From positions 1 to 64,000 of the forward strand of contig NZ_DASZCQ010000128.1 of the NCBI RefSeq assembly GCF_035942955.1: a stretch of DNA of 64,000 nt. Reading direction: 5' to 3'. The notes under the pieces were generated by a model, which ran no database searches, had not been told where the DNA came from, and saw only the letters and a program-made list of their open reading frames with translations. The translations under genes were made by a program, and so were the position numbers. Positions 32,859-42,418 of the stretch are shown piece by piece; position 1 is the first letter of the stretch, and each line of letters starts with the position of its first letter. This DNA comes from DASYTH01 sp035942955 (GTDB lineage Bacteria; Actinomycetota; Actinomycetes; Mycobacteriales; Pseudonocardiaceae).

Positions 32859-33827
32859 ATGTTGGAGACGTCGGCGCGATTGCTCCGCCTGCTGTCGCTG
32901 TTGCAGAGCCGTCCGGATTGGACCGGCACCGAGCTGGCCGAGCGGCTGGGAGTCAGCCGCCGGACGGTGCGCAACGACATCGACCGGCTGCGCAACCTGG
33001 GCTATCCGGTGGACGCGACCAGGGGCCCGGTCGGCGGCTACCGGCTGGGGGCCGGCGCCGCGCTGCCGCCGCTGCTGCTCGACGACGAGGAGGCGGTCGC
33101 CGTCGCGGTCGGGCTGCGCACCGCGGTGGGCACGGCGATCCTCGGCATCGAGGAGACCTCCCTGCGCGCGCTGACCAAGTTGGAGCAGGTGCTGCCGTCG
33201 CGGCTGCGCCGGCGGGTCAACGCGGTGCAGACGTACACCGTTCCGGTGCCGCCCGACCGCGCCGGCCCCGGCGTCGACCCCGCCGTGCTCAGCACGCTGG
33301 CCGCGGCCTGCCGCGACCACGAGGTGCTCCGGCTGGACTACCGCGACCACCGCGGCGCGGTGACCCGGCGGGCCGTCGAGCCGTACCGGCTGGTGAACTG
33401 GGGCCGCCGCTGGTATCTGGTCGCCTGGGACACCGACCGCCGGGACTGGCGGACGTTCCGGGCCGACCGGATCGCACCGCGCCCGCCGGCCGGGCCGCGG
33501 TTCACCCCGCGCGAGCCGCCCGAGCCGGACATCGCGGCCTATGTCTCGCGCCGGGTGTCGGCGGCCGCCTGGCGGTACCGGGCGCGGGTGCTCGTGCACG
33601 CCCCGGCCGAGGCCGTGCTGAGCCGGATCACCCCGGCGGTCGGCCTGGTCGAGGCCGTCGACGACACCACATGCGTGCTGGACACCGGCGCCGACGCGCT
33701 GGACACGCTCGCCGTCTACCTCGGCATGCTCGGCGTGGACTTCGAGGTGACCGAGCCGCCCGAGCTGGTCGAGCTGATCGCCACGCTCGCCGATCGCTAC
33801 CACCGGGCGATCCCGCGGCGTACGTAG
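32859..33827 (+). CDS. YafY-type HTH/WYL transcription regulator, first copy
   Basis: The 322-residue protein has an N-terminal helix-turn-helix (TGTELAERLGVSRRTVRNDI) and a central WYL domain (RRAVEPYRLVNWGRRWYLVA then WDTDRRDWRTFRADRI). A C-terminal WCX region follows. WYL domains bind nucleic-acid or small ligands and switch regulators. The start ATG 32859 gives the usual LETSARLLRLLSLLQ opening. It probably controls the divergent epoxide hydrolase. Confidence 0.85.
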   Translation: MLETSARLLRLLSLLQSRPDWTGTELAERLGVSRRTVRNDIDRLRNLGYPVDATRGPVGGYRLGAGAALPPLLLDDEEAVAVAVGLRTAVGTAILGIEETSLRALTKLEQVLPSRLRRRVNAVQTYTVPVPPDRAGPGVDPAVLSTLAAACRDHEVLRLDYRDHRGAVTRRAVEPYRLVNWGRRWYLVAWDTDRRDWRTFRADRIAPRPPAGPRFTPREPPEPDIAAYVSRRVSAAAWRYRARVLVHAPAEAVLSRITPAVGLVEAVDDTTCVLDTGADALDTLAVYLGMLGVDFEVTEPPELVELIATLADRYHRAIPRRT

Positions 33828-33851
33828 TCAGATGTCCGTAGGCTGCACCGT

Positions 33852-34574
33852 GTGGCCACCCTCGTCCTGCTCCGGCACGCCCGGTCGACGGCCAACGGAT
33901 CGGGTGTGCTCGCCGGCCGGTCGCCGGGCGTCACGCTGGACCCCTCCGGGCAGCGGCAGGCCGCGGCGCTGGTCGACCGGCTGGCCGACGTCCCGCTCGC
34001 CGAGATCGTGTGCTCGCCGCTGACCCGCTGCCAGGACACGGTGCGCCCGCTGGCCCTTGCCCGCGGGCTCGACGTGCGCACCGAGGATCGTCTGTCCGAA
34101 GTAGACTATGGGGAGTGGACCGGCCGGGAGCTGAAGACCCTGCTCAAGGAGCCACTGTGGACGGTCGTGCAGCAGCACCCGTCCGCCGCGGTGTTTCCGG
34201 ACGGCGAGGGCCTCGCGGCGGTCCAGGCCCGGTCGGTCGCCGCGGTGCGCGCCCACGACGGCCGGATCACCGCCAAGCACGGCGCCGAGGCGGTCTGGCT
34301 GCTGTGCAGCCACGGCGACGTGATCAAGTCCATCCTGGCCGACGCGCTCGGCCAGCACCTCGACACGTTCCAGCGCATCGTGGTCGACCCGGCCTCGGTG
34401 TCCGTCGTGCGCTACACCGACACCCGCCCGTTCGTGCTCCGCGTCAACGACACCGGCGGCGAGCTGGCCAGCATCGTCCCCCGCAAGCCCGAACCGGCCG
34501 AGTCCGCCGGCGACGCCACCATCGGCGGCTCCACCGGCGACACACGGACAGATCCGCCGACACGTTCTGGGTGA
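33852..34574 (+). CDS. Histidine phosphatase (MSMEG_4193-type)
   Basis: This 240-residue phosphoglycerate-mutase-like protein has the catalytic RHA motif (LVLLRHARSTANG) and the second His in LLCSHGDVIKS. Other landmarks are SPLTRCQDT and EVDYGEWTGRELK. In many actinobacteria this gene is adjacent to DUF3090 and SCO1664-family genes. Here those two are at 58410 and 58981, about 24 kb away. The substrate is unknown. It starts at GTG 33852, 24 bases after the WYL gene. Confidence 0.85.
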   Translation: MATLVLLRHARSTANGSGVLAGRSPGVTLDPSGQRQAAALVDRLADVPLAEIVCSPLTRCQDTVRPLALARGLDVRTEDRLSEVDYGEWTGRELKTLLKEPLWTVVQQHPSAAVFPDGEGLAAVQARSVAAVRAHDGRITAKHGAEAVWLLCSHGDVIKSILADALGQHLDTFQRIVVDPASVSVVRYTDTRPFVLRVNDTGGELASIVPRKPEPAESAGDATIGGSTGDTRTDPPTRSG

Positions 34575-34643
34575 ATCGGACGACTTGTGACATGCGCCTG
34601 TGCCATCATCAGGCGCCACCGTCGGCCCCCGAGGAGCGTCACC

Positions 34644-35327
34644 ATGTCTCAGCCTTACGGCCAGCAACCCGGATCTTACGGTCAGCCCGGCGCTCCGCAG
34701 GGCGGCTACCCGCAGCAGGGCGGCTACCCACCGCAGGGGTACCAGCAGCAGCAGCCCGGTGGCTACCCGCAGTCGCCGCCCGCCGGTTTCCAGCAACCGG
34801 CATACGGCCAGCAGCCGACCTACCCGCAGGCGCCCAGCTACGCCCAGGGCACCGGCGGCCTGCCGCAGGCCCCGCCCGACTACGGCCACGGCGCCGGCCC
34901 GGCGTCGCGGCCGGGCACGGTGACCGCGGCGGCGGTGCTGGCCTACGTCCAGGCCGGCATCACCCTGATCACCACGATCCTGGGCATCTCCGGCGCCAGC
35001 CAGGGCGGATCCAACGCGGTCGTCGGATGGGTCGTCCTGCTCGCCCAGGCCGCCGGCATCGTCCTGCTGATCTGGGGCGGCATTCAGATCACCCAGGGCA
35101 AGGGCCGGGTCATCCTGATCGTCGGGGCGGCGCTCGAGCTGGTGATCTGCCTGTTCTACCTCATCGTCTTCGCGGCCGTGCCGGACTACGGGATCGACGT
35201 CGTCGAAGGTGCCAAGGCCTTCCTCATCGGCAGCGCGCTGTTCTTCGCGGTCATGCCGGCGATCAGCCTGATCCTCGCCCTGGGCGGGTCGACCACCCAG
35301 TGGCTGCGGGCCAGGCGCGGGTTCTGA
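34644..35327 (+). CDS. Membrane protein with Gln/Pro/Gly-rich cytoplasmic N-terminus
   Basis: The 227-residue protein has a low-complexity N-terminal half of QPGSYGQPGAP- and GGYPQQ-type repeats to about residue 85. Four hydrophobic spans follow (VTAAAVLAYVQAGITLITTI, NAVVGWVVLLAQAAGIVLLI, VILIVGAALELVICLFYLIV and AFLIGSALFFAVMPAISLIL). ATG 34644 has a GAGGAG ribosome site. Such proteins are common in actinobacteria, and the disordered part may mediate self-association. No function is known. Confidence 0.75.
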   Translation: MSQPYGQQPGSYGQPGAPQGGYPQQGGYPPQGYQQQQPGGYPQSPPAGFQQPAYGQQPTYPQAPSYAQGTGGLPQAPPDYGHGAGPASRPGTVTAAAVLAYVQAGITLITTILGISGASQGGSNAVVGWVVLLAQAAGIVLLIWGGIQITQGKGRVILIVGAALELVICLFYLIVFAAVPDYGIDVVEGAKAFLIGSALFFAVMPAISLILALGGSTTQWLRARRGF

Positions 35328-35339
35328 CCCGGGCCGAAC

Positions 35340-38300
35340 CTAGGCGAGCAGCTCGATCTCGGCGAGCGTGGTCGTGCGCTCGCCGGTGTTGGCGGTGATG
35401 CGCAGGCGGTAGTGGGCGTACTCGCCGGGGGTACGGACGGTGAAGGCGCGGGTCTGGCGGCGCCAGCGGAACTCCTCGTCGGTGCGGGTGTCGAGGACGG
35501 TCCAGGTGGCGCCGTCGTTGGAGCCTTCAAGCACCCAGCTCTTCGGGTCGCCGGGGCGGGAGCCGGAGGTCAGGGTGTAGCGGCGAACGGTGGCGCGGGA
35601 GTCACGCAGCGAGTAGCGGATCCACGGGGTGGACGCGCCGAACGTGGTTTCCCGCAGGGTGTCGTCGAAGATCGGGCCGGGGTCGTCGCCGCCGCTCCAG
35701 CTCGCCGTGCCCGCGCGGGAGCCGGTGATGTCGTGCAGCGGAAGGGGAATCTCGTCGCCGGTGGTGATCGACGGCGGCAGGGAGTCTGGCGACGTGGCCC
35801 AGCGGGACGGCTCGGGCCCCATGACGAAGTCCAGCACCGCGCCGGCGGCGATCACCTCGTGGGCGATGTAGGCCTTGTCGTAGCGCTGCCCGTTGACCTT
35901 CAGGCTCTGCACGTACACCTTGCGCGGGCCGTTGTTCGGCGCGTTGATCATCAGCTTGCGGCCGTTCTCCAGGCGCACGGCCGCCTTGCGGAACAGCGGC
36001 GACCCGATGACGTAGTACGGGGTGCCCACCTGCAGCGGGTACAGGCCCAGCGCGCTGAACAGCCACCACGCCGACATCTCGCCGTTGTCCTCGTCGCCGC
36101 AGTAGCCCTGGCCGATCTCGCTGCCGGAGTAGCCGCGGGACAGGATCTCCCGGACCTTCTCGGCCACCTTCCACGGCCGACCGGCGTAGGCGTACATGTA
36201 GATGATGTGGTGCGACGGCTGGTTGCTGTGCCCGTACTGCCCCATCCGCACGTCGCGCGCCTCGGTCATCTCGTGGATGACCGTGCGGTAGGAGCCCGGG
36301 AACCGGGCGGTTTCCGGCGTGGTGAAGAACTCGTCCAGCTTGGCCGCCAGCGCCTCCCGGCCGCCGTACAGGTTGGCAAGGCCCTGCCCGTCGTGCGGCA
36401 CGCTGAACGCGGTGTTCCACCCGTTGGTCTCGGTGTAGTCGAAGCCCCACACCCGCGGGTCGTAGTCGGCGGGGGACAGCCGGCGCGCGTGGTCGGCCCT
36501 GCGGCCCTGGAAGAACCCGACGTCCGGGTCGAACAGGTTGACGTAGTGCCGGGCGCGATCGGTGAACCACGCGTGGTTGTCCTCGTCGCCGAGCGCGCGC
36601 GCCAGGTTCGCGATGCCGAAGTCGTTGACGCAACCCTCCAGGGTCCAGGAGACGCTCTCGTGCGTCGAGGTCGGCGTGTAGTGCAGGAAGGTCGACTCGC
36701 CGATGCCCTTGCGCCCCACCGAATCGTTGGGCGGCAGCACGGTCGCGTTGCGCACGGCCGCCTCGTAGGCGCCGCGCACGTCGAAGTTGGTCACGCCCTT
36801 GAGGTAGGCGTCGGCGAAGGCCACGTCGGAGCTGGTTCCGGTCATCAGGTTGGCGTAGCCCGGGGACGACCAGCGGGAGATCCAGCCGCCGTCGCGGTAG
36901 TGCTGGACGAACCCGTCGATCAGCTCGCCGCACCGGCCGGGGGCGAGCAGGGCGTAGGCGGGCCAGCAGGTGCGGTACGTGTCCCAGAACCCGTTGTTGA
37001 CGTACACCTTGCCGGGCACCAGCTTGGCCATCGACGTGGTCGGGGTGTCGGCGCCGAGCCGCGGGGCGAACGGGCTGGCGTAGTACCACTCCGGCCGCTC
37101 GGCGGTGCCGGTGTTCTCGTGCCCGCCGTTGGGGTACAGGAACAGCCGGTACAGTCCTGAGTAGAGGGTGACGAGCTGGTCCTCGGTCGCGCCCTCGACC
37201 TCCACCCGTTCGAGCACCTCGTCCCACTGCCGCCGGGCCCGGTCGCGGACGTCGTCGAACGTGTCGTCGGTGGCGATCTCCAGGGCGAGGTTCTTCTTGG
37301 CCTGCGCCAGGCTGATCAGCGAGGTGGCGATCCGCATGGTGACCACGGTCGGGCCATCGTCCTCGGGGAAGAACTGGAAGAACCCGGTGACCCGGCGCTG
37401 CAGGCCGCGCCACAGCTTGCCGCTGTCGGTCACCTGCCGGTCGAACGTGGCGTAGACGAACATCCGGCCCGCGCCCACCGACAGTCCACTTCGGACATCG
37501 CTGTAGCCGGAGATGGTCCCGGTGGCCGGATCGAGGGTCAGCCCGCCGTGGCAGCCGACGTTGTCGAAGATCAGGGCGGCGTCCTTGCCGGGGAAGGTGA
37601 ACCGGAGCATCGCGGCGTGGTCGGCCGGGGCGATCTCGGTCCGGATGCCGTTGTCGAACAGCACGCTGTAGTAGTGCGCCTGGGCGATCTCGTTGTCGTG
37701 GCTGAAGGTCAGCGCCCGATGGCGGCGCCCGGCCCGGATCCGTCCTGTCGAGGCGCTCGGCATGACGTGGAATGTCTGCCGGTCGCCCATCCACGGGCTG
37801 GGCAGGTGGCTGCACCCGAACGCCTGCAGCGCGGCGCCCCGGTGGTACTCGTAGAACCAGTTGGTCACGCAGGCCTTGGTGATCGGCGTCCAGAAGTTGA
37901 ACCCGTGCGGCACCGCGGTCGCCGGGAAGGTGTTACCCCGCGAGAAGTCCCTTGTGGAGTTGGTGCCCCGGGTGGTGAGCACGTAGTCGGTCGGCCGGTC
38001 GCGCGGCCGCCGCGGCACGGCACGGATCGCCAGGTCGTCGATCCAGCCCGACACGTCGGCCGGCCCGGCCGGCCCGTCGTAGCCGACCAGGATCTTCATG
38101 ATCGTCCTGCCCTCGGCCACCTCGCCCAGCCGCACGGCCCGCCGGTTCCACTGGTTGACGTACAGCGCCTTGGACTCGCCCTGCCCCCGCGGCGACAGCC
38201 CGAAGCCGAGGTGGTCGGTGGCGCCGAGCTCGCTGAGGAACGTGCCGTCGTCGAAGGCGAGGTCGATCGCGACGTGGGTGGCCGCGTCGGTCTCCGGGAA

Positions 38301-38597
38301 GATCACGTAGGACAGCTCGGTGTCCGCGGTCACCGGCACCTCGGTCCAGAACAGCTTGTTGAACACGTGCGCCGGCCCGGTCGCGCGGTGCGCGCCCTGG
38401 TACCGCAGTGACCGCGCGCCGGTGAACCCGGCGTGGGTCCGGGCGGTGTAGGCGCGACCCGGCCCGCTTCCGGCGTGGGTGCGCAGGGTGGCGCCGTCGG
38501 CCCGCGGCTTGCCGTCGTCGTCGGTGTCGACGGTGTCGGACCAGGTGGGCGCCGGGTCGGACTCCTCGAACGACGTGAAGAAGTCCTCGGCGCTCAT
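35340..38597 (-). CDS. GH92 family alpha-1,2-mannosidase with discoidin-like C-terminus
   Basis: The 1,085-residue glycoside hydrolase has a N-terminal beta-sandwich region and the GH92 core. Landmarks are NTFPATAVPHGFNFWTP, a VNNGFWDTYRTCWPAYALL stretch, and the EIGQGYCGDEDNGEMSAWW motif with catalytic acids. A F5/8-type C (discoidin) domain occupies the last 130 residues. GH92 enzymes are calcium-dependent exo-mannosidases acting on mannans or N-glycans. No signal peptide is visible after ATG 38597, so the location is uncertain. It is divergent from the GNAT gene. Two mannosyltransferase-like genes lie 12 kb away. Confidence 0.85.
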   Translation of the reverse strand: MSAEDFFTSFEESDPAPTWSDTVDTDDDGKPRADGATLRTHAGSGPGRAYTARTHAGFTGARSLRYQGAHRATGPAHVFNKLFWTEVPVTADTELSYVIFPETDAATHVAIDLAFDDGTFLSELGATDHLGFGLSPRGQGESKALYVNQWNRRAVRLGEVAEGRTIMKILVGYDGPAGPADVSGWIDDLAIRAVPRRPRDRPTDYVLTTRGTNSTRDFSRGNTFPATAVPHGFNFWTPITKACVTNWFYEYHRGAALQAFGCSHLPSPWMGDRQTFHVMPSASTGRIRAGRRHRALTFSHDNEIAQAHYYSVLFDNGIRTEIAPADHAAMLRFTFPGKDAALIFDNVGCHGGLTLDPATGTISGYSDVRSGLSVGAGRMFVYATFDRQVTDSGKLWRGLQRRVTGFFQFFPEDDGPTVVTMRIATSLISLAQAKKNLALEIATDDTFDDVRDRARRQWDEVLERVEVEGATEDQLVTLYSGLYRLFLYPNGGHENTGTAERPEWYYASPFAPRLGADTPTTSMAKLVPGKVYVNNGFWDTYRTCWPAYALLAPGRCGELIDGFVQHYRDGGWISRWSSPGYANLMTGTSSDVAFADAYLKGVTNFDVRGAYEAAVRNATVLPPNDSVGRKGIGESTFLHYTPTSTHESVSWTLEGCVNDFGIANLARALGDEDNHAWFTDRARHYVNLFDPDVGFFQGRRADHARRLSPADYDPRVWGFDYTETNGWNTAFSVPHDGQGLANLYGGREALAAKLDEFFTTPETARFPGSYRTVIHEMTEARDVRMGQYGHSNQPSHHIIYMYAYAGRPWKVAEKVREILSRGYSGSEIGQGYCGDEDNGEMSAWWLFSALGLYPLQVGTPYYVIGSPLFRKAAVRLENGRKLMINAPNNGPRKVYVQSLKVNGQRYDKAYIAHEVIAAGAVLDFVMGPEPSRWATSPDSLPPSITTGDEIPLPLHDITGSRAGTASWSGGDDPGPIFDDTLRETTFGASTPWIRYSLRDSRATVRRYTLTSGSRPGDPKSWVLEGSNDGATWTVLDTRTDEEFRWRRQTRAFTVRTPGEYAHYRLRITANTGERTTTLAEIELLA

Positions 38598-38656
38598 GCC
38601 ACCGCTCCCTTTCCTAGGATCAAGCTGCCGACCCGATGACTGGAGATCTTCGCCGA

Positions 38657-39403
38657 ATGTCCGTGACACCCGAACTCCGGGCCGACATCCTGGCCCTGGA
38701 GGTGGTCGCGGCTCAAGGGTGGCCCGCGCCGGAGACCGCCCGGCTCGGCGACTGGCTGCTGCGGGCGGGGGAGGGCTGGACCCGCCGGGCCAACTCGGCG
38801 CTGCTGGTCGGCGACCCCGGGCTGCCGCTGACCGAGGCCCTCGACCGGGTCCGCGCCTGGTACGCCGAGCGCGGCCTGCCGCCGAGGCTGGCCGTCCCGC
38901 TGCCGGCCATGGCCAACGTCGACGAGGTCGCGGCCGCCCTCGGCTGGGAGTTCGACATCGACGCCGAGGTCCTGACCGCGCCGGTGACCCCGGGCCCGCC
39001 CGACTCCGGGGTCACGTTCGCGCCCACGCCCGACGCCGGCTGGATCGCCGTCTACCGGGCCAAGACCGTTCCGCCCGTGGGCGTCCGGATCCTGGCCGCG
39101 CCGGACACCGTGACCTTTGGGTCCATTGTGGACGGTGGACGGACCGTGGCGATCGGCCGCGGCGTCGTCGTTGCCGGCTGGCTCGGCGTGACCTCCATGG
39201 AGGTGCTGCCCGAGCACCGCCGGCGCGGCCTTGCCGCCCGGATGCTGCGCGCGCTGCTGGCCTGGGGCGCCTCCCACGGCGCGACACGGTGCTACCTGCA
39301 GTTCGAGTCCACCAACGAACCCGCCCGGGCCTTCTATCGCGGGATGGGCTTCACCCGACATCATCATTACCGCAACCGTGTCTGGCGAAGGGACGCCCGA
39401 TGA
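38657..39403 (+). CDS. GNAT family N-acetyltransferase
   Basis: The 248-residue protein has a C-terminal GNAT domain with the acetyl-CoA loop RRRGLAARMLRALLAWG and the late motif NEPARAFYRGMGFTRHHHYR. The N-terminal half resembles a degenerate second GNAT domain. The substrate is unknown. ATG 38657 is used. The stop overlaps the start of the AMP-binding ligase gene by four bases (ATGA), so both are translated together. Confidence 0.8.
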   Translation: MSVTPELRADILALEVVAAQGWPAPETARLGDWLLRAGEGWTRRANSALLVGDPGLPLTEALDRVRAWYAERGLPPRLAVPLPAMANVDEVAAALGWEFDIDAEVLTAPVTPGPPDSGVTFAPTPDAGWIAVYRAKTVPPVGVRILAAPDTVTFGSIVDGGRTVAIGRGVVVAGWLGVTSMEVLPEHRRRGLAARMLRALLAWGASHGATRCYLQFESTNEPARAFYRGMGFTRHHHYRNRVWRRDAR

Positions 39404-41250
39404 GCACCGCCGACGAGATCCGCGACCTGGCCGCGGGTTGGACCATCCCCACGCTCCTGCGCCGAAACGCCATCGAGCACGCCGAGCACCCCGCGCTGAC
39501 CGAGGGGATCGGCGACAAGGCGCTGACCTACAGCTGGTCGCGGCTGCGCTCGGAGATCGCCGCGTTCACCCACGGCCTTGCCGGCCTCGGGCTGAACCGG
39601 GGCGACCGGATGCTGATCATGATGTCGAAGCGGCCCGAGCACTGGGTGGCCGACCTCGCCGCCGTGCACCTCGGCGCGATCCCGTGCACCACCTACGAGA
39701 CGCTCAGCTCCGACCAGGTCCGGTTCGTGGCCAGGCACAGCGCCGCCCCGGTGATCGTGGCCGAGGGCGCCGTCCAGCTCGAGCGGCTGCTGCCGGTGCT
39801 CGACGACCTCCCGGCGCTGCGCCGGGTGATCGTGCTCGACGAGGACGCCATGCCGTCCGGCGACGACCGGTTCGTCGGCTACGAGGAGGTCTGGGAGAGC
39901 GGCGGCATCCAACGCGCCGACCGGGCCGCGGAGTTCGAGCGGCTCACCGACGCCGCCACGCCCGAGCGGCCGCTGTGCATGATCTACACCTCGGGCACGA
40001 CCGGCGACCCTAAGGGCGTGGTGCTCACCCACGCCAACGCGATCTACCAGGCGGTGATGTCGGACCGGGTCTGGCCGGAGTTCGTCGAGCACCCGCGCAC
40101 CGTGGCGTACCTGCCGCTTGCGCACATCGCCGAGCGGATGCTCGGCATCTACCTGCCGATCTGGCAGGCCGGGCACGTCACGATCTGCGCCGACCCGGCC
40201 CAGCTGGTGCCCACCCTGCTTGCGGTGCGGCCGCACGGGTTCTTCGGCGTGCCCCGGGTGTGGGAGAAGATGGCCGCCGCGCTGCGGGCCGGGCTCGACG
40301 CGCTGCCCGCCGAGCAGCGCGCCCACGTCGACGCCGCCCGCGAGCTGGCCCTGCGGGTGTACCGGCTGCGGGCCGACGGCGCCGAGGTCCCCGCCGACCT
40401 CGCCGCGCGGTTCGAGCAGGTGGACGCCGCCGTGCTGCGGCCGATCCGGGCCCGGCTCGGCCTCGACGAGTCCCTGCGCAACTCCAGCGGCGCCGCGCCG
40501 ATCCCGGTGGCCGTGCTGGAGTTCCTGGCCGGCATCGGCCTGACCGTCACCGAGGTGTGGGGCCTTTCGGAGACCACCGGCGCGGCGACGCTGAGCCGGC
40601 CGGACGCCTTCGGTCCCGGCACCGTCGGCGCCGTCGGCCCCGGCGTGGAGGTCCGCCTCGCCGACGACGGCGAGATCCTCGTCCGCGGGCCGATCGTGTT
40701 CGCCGGCTATCTGCAGGAGGACGGCACGATCCGCCCGGACACCGACGCCGACGGCTGGCTGGCCACCGGCGACATCGGCACCCTCGACGAGCGCGGCCTG
40801 CTGTCGATCACCGACCGCAAGAAGGAGCTGATCATCACCTCCGGCGGCAAGAACGTCGCTCCGTCCAAAGTGGAGGGTCTGCTCCGGGCGCACCCGCTGA
40901 TCGGCCAGGCGGTCTGCGTCGGCGACCGGCGCCCGTACCTGACCGCGCTGCTCGTGCTGGACGAGGAGGCGGCGCCGGTCTGGGCCGCCGCCCGCGGCAT
41001 CACCGGCGATCTGGCCGCGCTGGCCGCGCACCCCGAGGTCCGGCGTGAGCTCGCCGCGGCCGTGGATGCGGCCAACGCCGTGCTGTCCCGGGTCGAGCAG
41101 ATCAAGTACTTCCACGTCGTGGACCGCCCGTGGAGCGCCGAGTCCGGGGAGCTGACCCCGACCCTGAAGCTGCGCCGCCGGGTGATCGCCGAGCGGTACG
41201 CCGGCGAAATCGACAAGCTGTACGCGGAAGCCCTGCAGACGTCCGGGTAG
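39400..41250 (+). CDS. Long-chain fatty-acid--CoA ligase-like AMP-binding enzyme
   Basis: The 616-residue adenylate-forming enzyme activates a carboxylic acid, probably a fatty acid, to its CoA thioester. The P-loop is MIYTSGTTGDPKGVVLTH (about 200-217). Further motifs are EVWGLSETTG, GWLATGDIG and the lysine region DRKKELIITSGGKNVAP. Length and motifs fit the FadD15-like long-chain group. It is co-translated with the GNAT gene and followed 12 bases later by an aldo/keto reductase. Confidence 0.85.
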   Translation: MSTADEIRDLAAGWTIPTLLRRNAIEHAEHPALTEGIGDKALTYSWSRLRSEIAAFTHGLAGLGLNRGDRMLIMMSKRPEHWVADLAAVHLGAIPCTTYETLSSDQVRFVARHSAAPVIVAEGAVQLERLLPVLDDLPALRRVIVLDEDAMPSGDDRFVGYEEVWESGGIQRADRAAEFERLTDAATPERPLCMIYTSGTTGDPKGVVLTHANAIYQAVMSDRVWPEFVEHPRTVAYLPLAHIAERMLGIYLPIWQAGHVTICADPAQLVPTLLAVRPHGFFGVPRVWEKMAAALRAGLDALPAEQRAHVDAARELALRVYRLRADGAEVPADLAARFEQVDAAVLRPIRARLGLDESLRNSSGAAPIPVAVLEFLAGIGLTVTEVWGLSETTGAATLSRPDAFGPGTVGAVGPGVEVRLADDGEILVRGPIVFAGYLQEDGTIRPDTDADGWLATGDIGTLDERGLLSITDRKKELIITSGGKNVAPSKVEGLLRAHPLIGQAVCVGDRRPYLTALLVLDEEAAPVWAAARGITGDLAALAAHPEVRRELAAAVDAANAVLSRVEQIKYFHVVDRPWSAESGELTPTLKLRRRVIAERYAGEIDKLYAEALQTSG

Positions 41251-41262
41251 AAGGAGAGATCA

Positions 41263-42234
41263 ATGCGATACCGCACGCTGGGCCGGACCGGCCTGGAGGT
41301 GTCGGAGATCGGGTACGGTGCATGGGGGATCGGCGAGCGGCGGTGGATCGGCGCCACCGAGGACGAGTCGGTGCGGGCGCTGCACCGGGCGATCGAGCTC
41401 GGCGTGAACTTCATCGACACCGCCCGCAGCTACGGCGAGAGCGAGCGCATCGTCGGCAAGGTCCTGCGCGACCACCCGGGTGAACGGATCTTCGTGGCGA
41501 CGAAGGTGGCGCCGGCGAACCTGGAGTGGCCGGCCCGCGACGGCCTCGACCCGGCCGAGGTGTTCCCCGGCCACCACATCCGCGCCAGCCTGGAGACCAG
41601 CCTGCGCGCCTCCGGCCTGGAGGCGTTCGACGTCGTGCAGCTACACGTGTGGAGCGACGAGTGGATCGGCCGCGGGGACTGGCTGGAGACCATCGCCGCG
41701 CTGCGGGACGAGGGCAAGCTACGGTTCTTCGGGGTGTCCATCAACGACTACCAGCCGGAGAACGTGCTCGGTCTGATCGAAAGTGGACATGTCGACACCG
41801 TTCAGGTGATCTACAACGTCTTCCACCAGGCGCCGCGGGAGCGGCTGCTGCCCGCCTGCGCCGAGCACGACATCGGGGTGATCGTCCGGGTGGCGCTCGA
41901 CGAGGGCGGCCTCACCGGAACCATCACGGCCGACTCCACCTTCCCCGATGGCGACTTCCGCCGCGTCTACTTCCAGGGCGACCGCCCGGCCCAGATCGAG
42001 CGCCGGGTCAACGCCCTCGTCGACGACCTCGGCATCACGCCCGACCAGGTGGCCGAGATCGCGCTCCGCTACGTCCTCAGCCACCCCGCCGTGTCGACCG
42101 TGATCCCGGGCATGCGCAACGTCCGCAACGTCGAACGCAACGCCGCCATCGGCGACGCCGGCCCCCTCACCGACGACCAACTGGCCACACTGACCCGCCA
42201 CCGCTGGGAACGCAACTTCTACCTGCCGGCCTGA
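41263..42234 (+). CDS. Aldo/keto reductase, second
   Basis: This 323-residue reductase starts MRYRTLGRTGLEVSEIGYGA. The tetrad residues are Asp and Tyr in FIDTARSYGES, Lys in VATKVAP and His in QLHVWSD. The NADPH-binding end PGMRNVRNVERNA is clear. ATG 41263 has a strong AAGGAGA ribosome site. It is only distantly related to the reductase at 28001-28972. It probably forms a three-gene unit with the GNAT and ligase genes. Confidence 0.8.
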   Translation: MRYRTLGRTGLEVSEIGYGAWGIGERRWIGATEDESVRALHRAIELGVNFIDTARSYGESERIVGKVLRDHPGERIFVATKVAPANLEWPARDGLDPAEVFPGHHIRASLETSLRASGLEAFDVVQLHVWSDEWIGRGDWLETIAALRDEGKLRFFGVSINDYQPENVLGLIESGHVDTVQVIYNVFHQAPRERLLPACAEHDIGVIVRVALDEGGLTGTITADSTFPDGDFRRVYFQGDRPAQIERRVNALVDDLGITPDQVAEIALRYVLSHPAVSTVIPGMRNVRNVERNAAIGDAGPLTDDQLATLTRHRWERNFYLPA

Positions 42235-42300
42235 CACCGTCCTCACCGAAGGAAGCGAGGTCTCACCGCCGCAGTGGCGGGGCTTGTGTTGTCGGGTACC

Positions 42301-42380
42301 GAACATGATCGCCGCGGGGAACGAGGCGCCGCCGCGCGCCGCGCGCGCGGCGCGGTCTCGTTCCGCACGATGTTCGAGAA
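42301..42380. terminator. Large imperfect palindrome between convergent genes
   Basis: Outer arms GAACAT...ATGTTC and GGAACGAG...CTCGTTCC enclose a CGCG-rich centre, giving a hairpin of about 75 bases. It lies between the ends of a rightward reductase gene and a leftward peptidase gene, so it is read as a two-way terminator. There are no U-tracts. Confidence 0.5.
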
Positions 42381-42418
42381 GTTGCCCTGAGGAAAGCCAC
42401 ATCACGTGGCGCCTCGGC

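Noticed and set aside
34680..34880. DNA-level tandem repeats as a separate element
   Set aside because: They encode the Gln/Pro/Gly-rich repeats of the membrane protein and are explained by it.
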